Positions 45,775 through 47,963 of a DNA stretch of 47,963 nucleotides are shown piece after piece; within the stretch, counting starts at the first letter, position 1; each line of letters opens with the position of its first letter. Origin of the DNA: a virus; the IMG/VR virus record IMGVR_UViG_3300043446_001867, positions 1 to 47,963 of that record. The stretch is one strand, 5' to 3'. Made by a program: the position numbers and the translations under genes. The notes beneath the pieces were generated by a model. It ran no database searches, was not told the origin of the DNA, and saw only the letters and a list, made by a program, of their open reading frames with translations.

Positions 45775-46533
45775 ATGCCATTAACAGATGAACAAAAACG
45801 TATAACTGAGCAGGTTGAGCAAAATAGCGGCATGTCAAAAAAAATAGTAGAGTCTTTCGGTCCAGATGAAATTAAAAAATTAAATAGGGATGAAGTAGAG
45901 GATCCTAGAGAATTAAGTCAAGCACAGTTGGACAATGCACGAATATTTAAATCTAGAGAAGAATATATAAAAAGTTTAAAAAAGGGCTTAAGGTATATGG
46001 AAGTTGGTGTTGCATGGGGATATTATTCTGAATTAGTTTGTGAGAGTGCTAACCCATCAGTTATTGACTTAGTTTGTAGATTTGATCAAGACATGAAGTG
46101 CTGGTCTTGGAGAAGGTTTGGAGAATGTCAGTGTAAGCCAATAAAGCATACGTATGATTTTTCTGCTGAGGAATCAGAAGATTTTATTAAAAATAAATTT
46201 AGTAAGTATGGCAATGTAACTACATATAAGGGTGACGCAGAAGATATTCTTCCAACGTTTGTAGGAAAAGAATATGATTATATCTATATAGATATTCATA
46301 ATGGACGAGCAGCAACAAGAAAAGTTTTGTCAGACTCTTCTAAATTAATTCCTGTCGATGGAATAATAGGTCTAAATGATTATTTAATTTATGACGGAAT
46401 AATTGATGGGGTTCAGTATGGAACTTTTCAAACAGTAAATGAGTTTTTATATTATAATAAAAACTGGTCTGTAGATGCATTAGCATTACATAAATTAGGC
46501 TTTTATGATATATACTTAAGGAGAATCTGGTGA
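45775..46533 (+). CDS. Class I SAM-dependent methyltransferase
   Basis: 252 aa. YMEVGVAWGYYSELV at 74-88 is the SAM-binding motif I, IDLVCRFD the acidic motif II region, GDAEDILPTF and YDYIYIDIHNGRAATRKVL the later Rossmann strands; the pattern fits Methyltransf_24-type enzymes acting on sugars or small molecules. TATAAT lies 7 nt before the ATG. It overlaps the SGNH gene by 4 nt (GTGA), which suggests a joint glycan-tailoring function. Confidence 0.82.
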   Translation: MPLTDEQKRITEQVEQNSGMSKKIVESFGPDEIKKLNRDEVEDPRELSQAQLDNARIFKSREEYIKSLKKGLRYMEVGVAWGYYSELVCESANPSVIDLVCRFDQDMKCWSWRRFGECQCKPIKHTYDFSAEESEDFIKNKFSKYGNVTTYKGDAEDILPTFVGKEYDYIYIDIHNGRAATRKVLSDSSKLIPVDGIIGLNDYLIYDGIIDGVQYGTFQTVNEFLYYNKNWSVDALALHKLGFYDIYLRRIW

Positions 46534-47420
46534 GTTTAGATAAAGATTATATTTTAAAAAAAGAAATTTGCAATCAGGGAATGAGCAATACAATTTTAGA
46601 TCAATTTGACTTATCCTGGCATAGAGGAAGTAAGGTTTTTGAAGAAACCATAACAAAATCTGAAAGAGGAACTCATGTAGTTGATGATAAAACTGTTTTG
46701 TATAAGTATAATTCAAACTTTTTTAGGTCAAACGAATTTACAAAGACTCCGTCAAAGCCACATGTTTTGTTTTCTGGTTGTTCTCAGACTGAGGGCATAG
46801 GTGGTAATTTAGAAACTGTTTGGCCAACTATTTTTTTAAAAAATTGCAACCTAGAAGATAAAACATTATATAGTTTAGCAAGATCTGGATGGGGCTGGCA
46901 AATGATAATGGATAATATAAGAGTTTATATACGTGAGTATAGTAAACCAGACTATCTTTTTATTTTGTTACCTAATATATCTAGAAGATTTGAATTTGAT
47001 ACTGTTAATAAAAACGATTACTGTTATATGCAAAGATACCCTAAATCTTCTGATGGCCCCCCTCAAAAAAAGGATTTAGGCATTTTGTCTAATAAAGAAT
47101 ATTTTGAATCGTTAATGAATTTTGTTGTAGGATGGAGATTTTTTTTAGATTATTGTAAATATAATGATATCAATGTTTTGTGGTCTACTTGGTATTTTAA
47201 TGATTTAGAAAATTTAAAAACATTAAAAATGTTAGATGATTCATATGTAGATATGAACATAGATGATCAAGTAAATTATGTAGCAACACAGTATGAATTG
47301 GGCTGGAAAAAGACTGATCATGACCTAAAGAAAAGAGATGGACACGCTGGTACTTTAATTAATATGTATTATGCTAATTGTTTTTTAAAAACAGCAAAGG
47401 AGAAATGGAATGTTTTTTAA
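46530..47420 (+). CDS. SGNH-hydrolase-like protein, copy 4
   Basis: 296 aa from GTG 46530. Nucleophile motif G83-C84-S85-Q-T-E-G; DYLFILLPNISRR and VLWSTWYF match the other copies. The C-terminal pair is D270-G-H272, one residue closer than the D-x-x-H of the other copies. Coupled to the methyltransferase upstream. Activity is less certain than for the others because of the altered spacing. Confidence 0.7.
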   Translation: MSLDKDYILKKEICNQGMSNTILDQFDLSWHRGSKVFEETITKSERGTHVVDDKTVLYKYNSNFFRSNEFTKTPSKPHVLFSGCSQTEGIGGNLETVWPTIFLKNCNLEDKTLYSLARSGWGWQMIMDNIRVYIREYSKPDYLFILLPNISRRFEFDTVNKNDYCYMQRYPKSSDGPPQKKDLGILSNKEYFESLMNFVVGWRFFLDYCKYNDINVLWSTWYFNDLENLKTLKMLDDSYVDMNIDDQVNYVATQYELGWKKTDHDLKKRDGHAGTLINMYYANCFLKTAKEKWNVF

Positions 47421-47505
47421 AAAAATATACAGAAAATTTAAAAAGTGGAACTATATGAGAAAATTAAAAAAACAATTAAAAGATCCACCAAATTTTATTT
47501 ACTAA
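47410..47505 (+). CDS. Basic micro-protein (31 aa)
   Basis: ATG 47410 overlaps the end of the SGNH gene. Very basic (MFFKKIYRKFKKWNYMRKLK) and ends KDPPNFIY. Similar short basic peptides ending in DPFIY-like motifs occur in marine phages, as I recall. The end overlaps a convergent gene. Confidence 0.5.
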   Translation: MFFKKIYRKFKKWNYMRKLKKQLKDPPNFIY

Positions 47506-47963
47506 CCAAAAAACATCTTAAGGCATATTTATTTCCAGACACTATTGGATTTGACCTATGTGTGTAAGGCCAATTAGACGGAAAAATTATTAAACTATTT
47601 TTGGGTGGAGTTATTTTTATATTAAAATGTTTAAATTCTAACTCCCCGCCGTCGTAGTCATCATTTAAATACGCCAAAGCAGCACCAACCCTGTTGTCCA
47701 TTCCTAAAGTATCACTATGAAATATAACTGAATTATCTATTTCATACTTTAATAAAGTGACAATTGAATTGTTTTCGTTATCGTATTCAAAAACCATATT
47801 TGAAATATCGTATATTGATTTATATAAATTAATGCAATCTTGTAATTTATTTTGAAAATCTTTGTATAAAAAATTTGCATACTCATTAGTTTTTTCGATA
47901 TCGCTTAGTTGTATTGAATAAGATTTTCTAACAATATTTCCATTAGGATTATTAATTTTTAAT
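47495..47963 (-). CDS. 2OG-Fe(II) oxygenase (5' end outside window)
   Basis: The frame is open without a stop to the right edge, so the start lies outside; the Met at 47797 is internal. About 155 residues are visible: FHSD as the H-x-D motif, LAYLNDDYDGGELEFKHF and PPKNSLIIFPSNW, then YTHRSNPI with the distal His, and KYALRCFL with the 2OG-binding Arg. This is P4H-type, closest in pattern to the gene at 978-1499. Confidence 0.83.
   Translation of the reverse strand, partial: LKINNPNGNIVRKSYSIQLSDIEKTNEYANFLYKDFQNKLQDCINLYKSIYDISNMVFEYDNENNSIVTLLKYEIDNSVIFHSDTLGMDNRVGAALAYLNDDYDGGELEFKHFNIKITPPKNSLIIFPSNWPYTHRSNPIVSGNKYALRCFLVSK

Noticed and set aside
1-47963. Insertion sequences, integrase, attachment sites or CRISPR arrays
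   Set aside because: None seen: no transposase or integrase motifs, no terminal inverted repeats around genes, and no direct repeat of a tRNA 3' end was noticed.

Overview
This AT-rich window reads as part of a tailed double-stranded DNA phage genome. Genes are short and packed with ATGA or TAATG overlaps. Tail-fibre genes, a class II ribonucleotide reductase, a lysis-type muramidase, seven tRNAs and dozens of micro-proteins occur together. Several families typical of actinobacteriophages are present: GP88-like, DUF932/TIGR03299-like, a DUF2746-like membrane protein, PASTA and LtfC-like beta-sandwich proteins, and a CGG..VVGCH capsid-associated protein. Many extended -10 boxes lie exactly 6 nt before an ATG, which fits leaderless transcription common in Actinobacteria. 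A low-GC actinobacterial host is therefore my inference; it is not proven by the sequence.

Layout. (1) 1-5.1 kb, minus strand: partial LamG-like tail protein, prolyl-4-hydroxylase-like 2OG-Fe(II) oxygenase, B12-dependent ribonucleotide reductase, a Cys-rich micro-protein and two tandem 2OG-oxygenase-like proteins. (2) 5.1-18.8 kb, minus strand: about 17 tail-fibre or baseplate proteins, including Fn3, PASTA, TSP1-like and collagen-like proteins. An exported muramidase with its own promoter is inserted on the opposite strand at 12.6 kb. (3) 18.8-23.6 kb: 2OG oxygenases, a holin-like membrane protein, an SGNH hydrolase and a DHH-like phosphoesterase. (4) 23.5-25.0 kb, minus strand: eight micro-genes, several with zinc-ribbon Cys patterns. 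(5) 25.0-35.3 kb, plus strand: an accessory region of small genes driven by a recurrent promoter type, punctuated by repeated intergenic elements, hairpins, DnaA boxes and a tRNA-Asp. GP88-like, DUF932-like and Api92-like proteins lie here. (6) 35.0-35.6 kb: an iteron-like CAAACCAT array with a consensus promoter over a palindrome. (7) 35.6-48 kb: 2OG oxygenases, SGNH hydrolases, micro-proteins, six tRNAs, a sulfotransferase-like protein, a CDGSH iron-sulfur protein, two RsmI-like methylases, Hsp20, a class I methyltransferase, and a 2OG oxygenase cut by the window end.

The genes suggest a large virion with elaborate fibres. They also encode an unusually rich set of tailoring enzymes: ten 2OG-oxygenase-like proteins, four SGNH hydrolases, three methyltransferases and one sulfotransferase-like protein. 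These could modify virion proteins, host glycans or small molecules; the targets cannot be read from the sequence. Three regulatory layers are visible: leaderless extended -10 promoters for many enzymes, TTGA-N17-TAnnnT promoters carrying a TGTCAG spacer element for the 25-31 kb micro-genes, and a palindrome-controlled promoter array at 35.4 kb.
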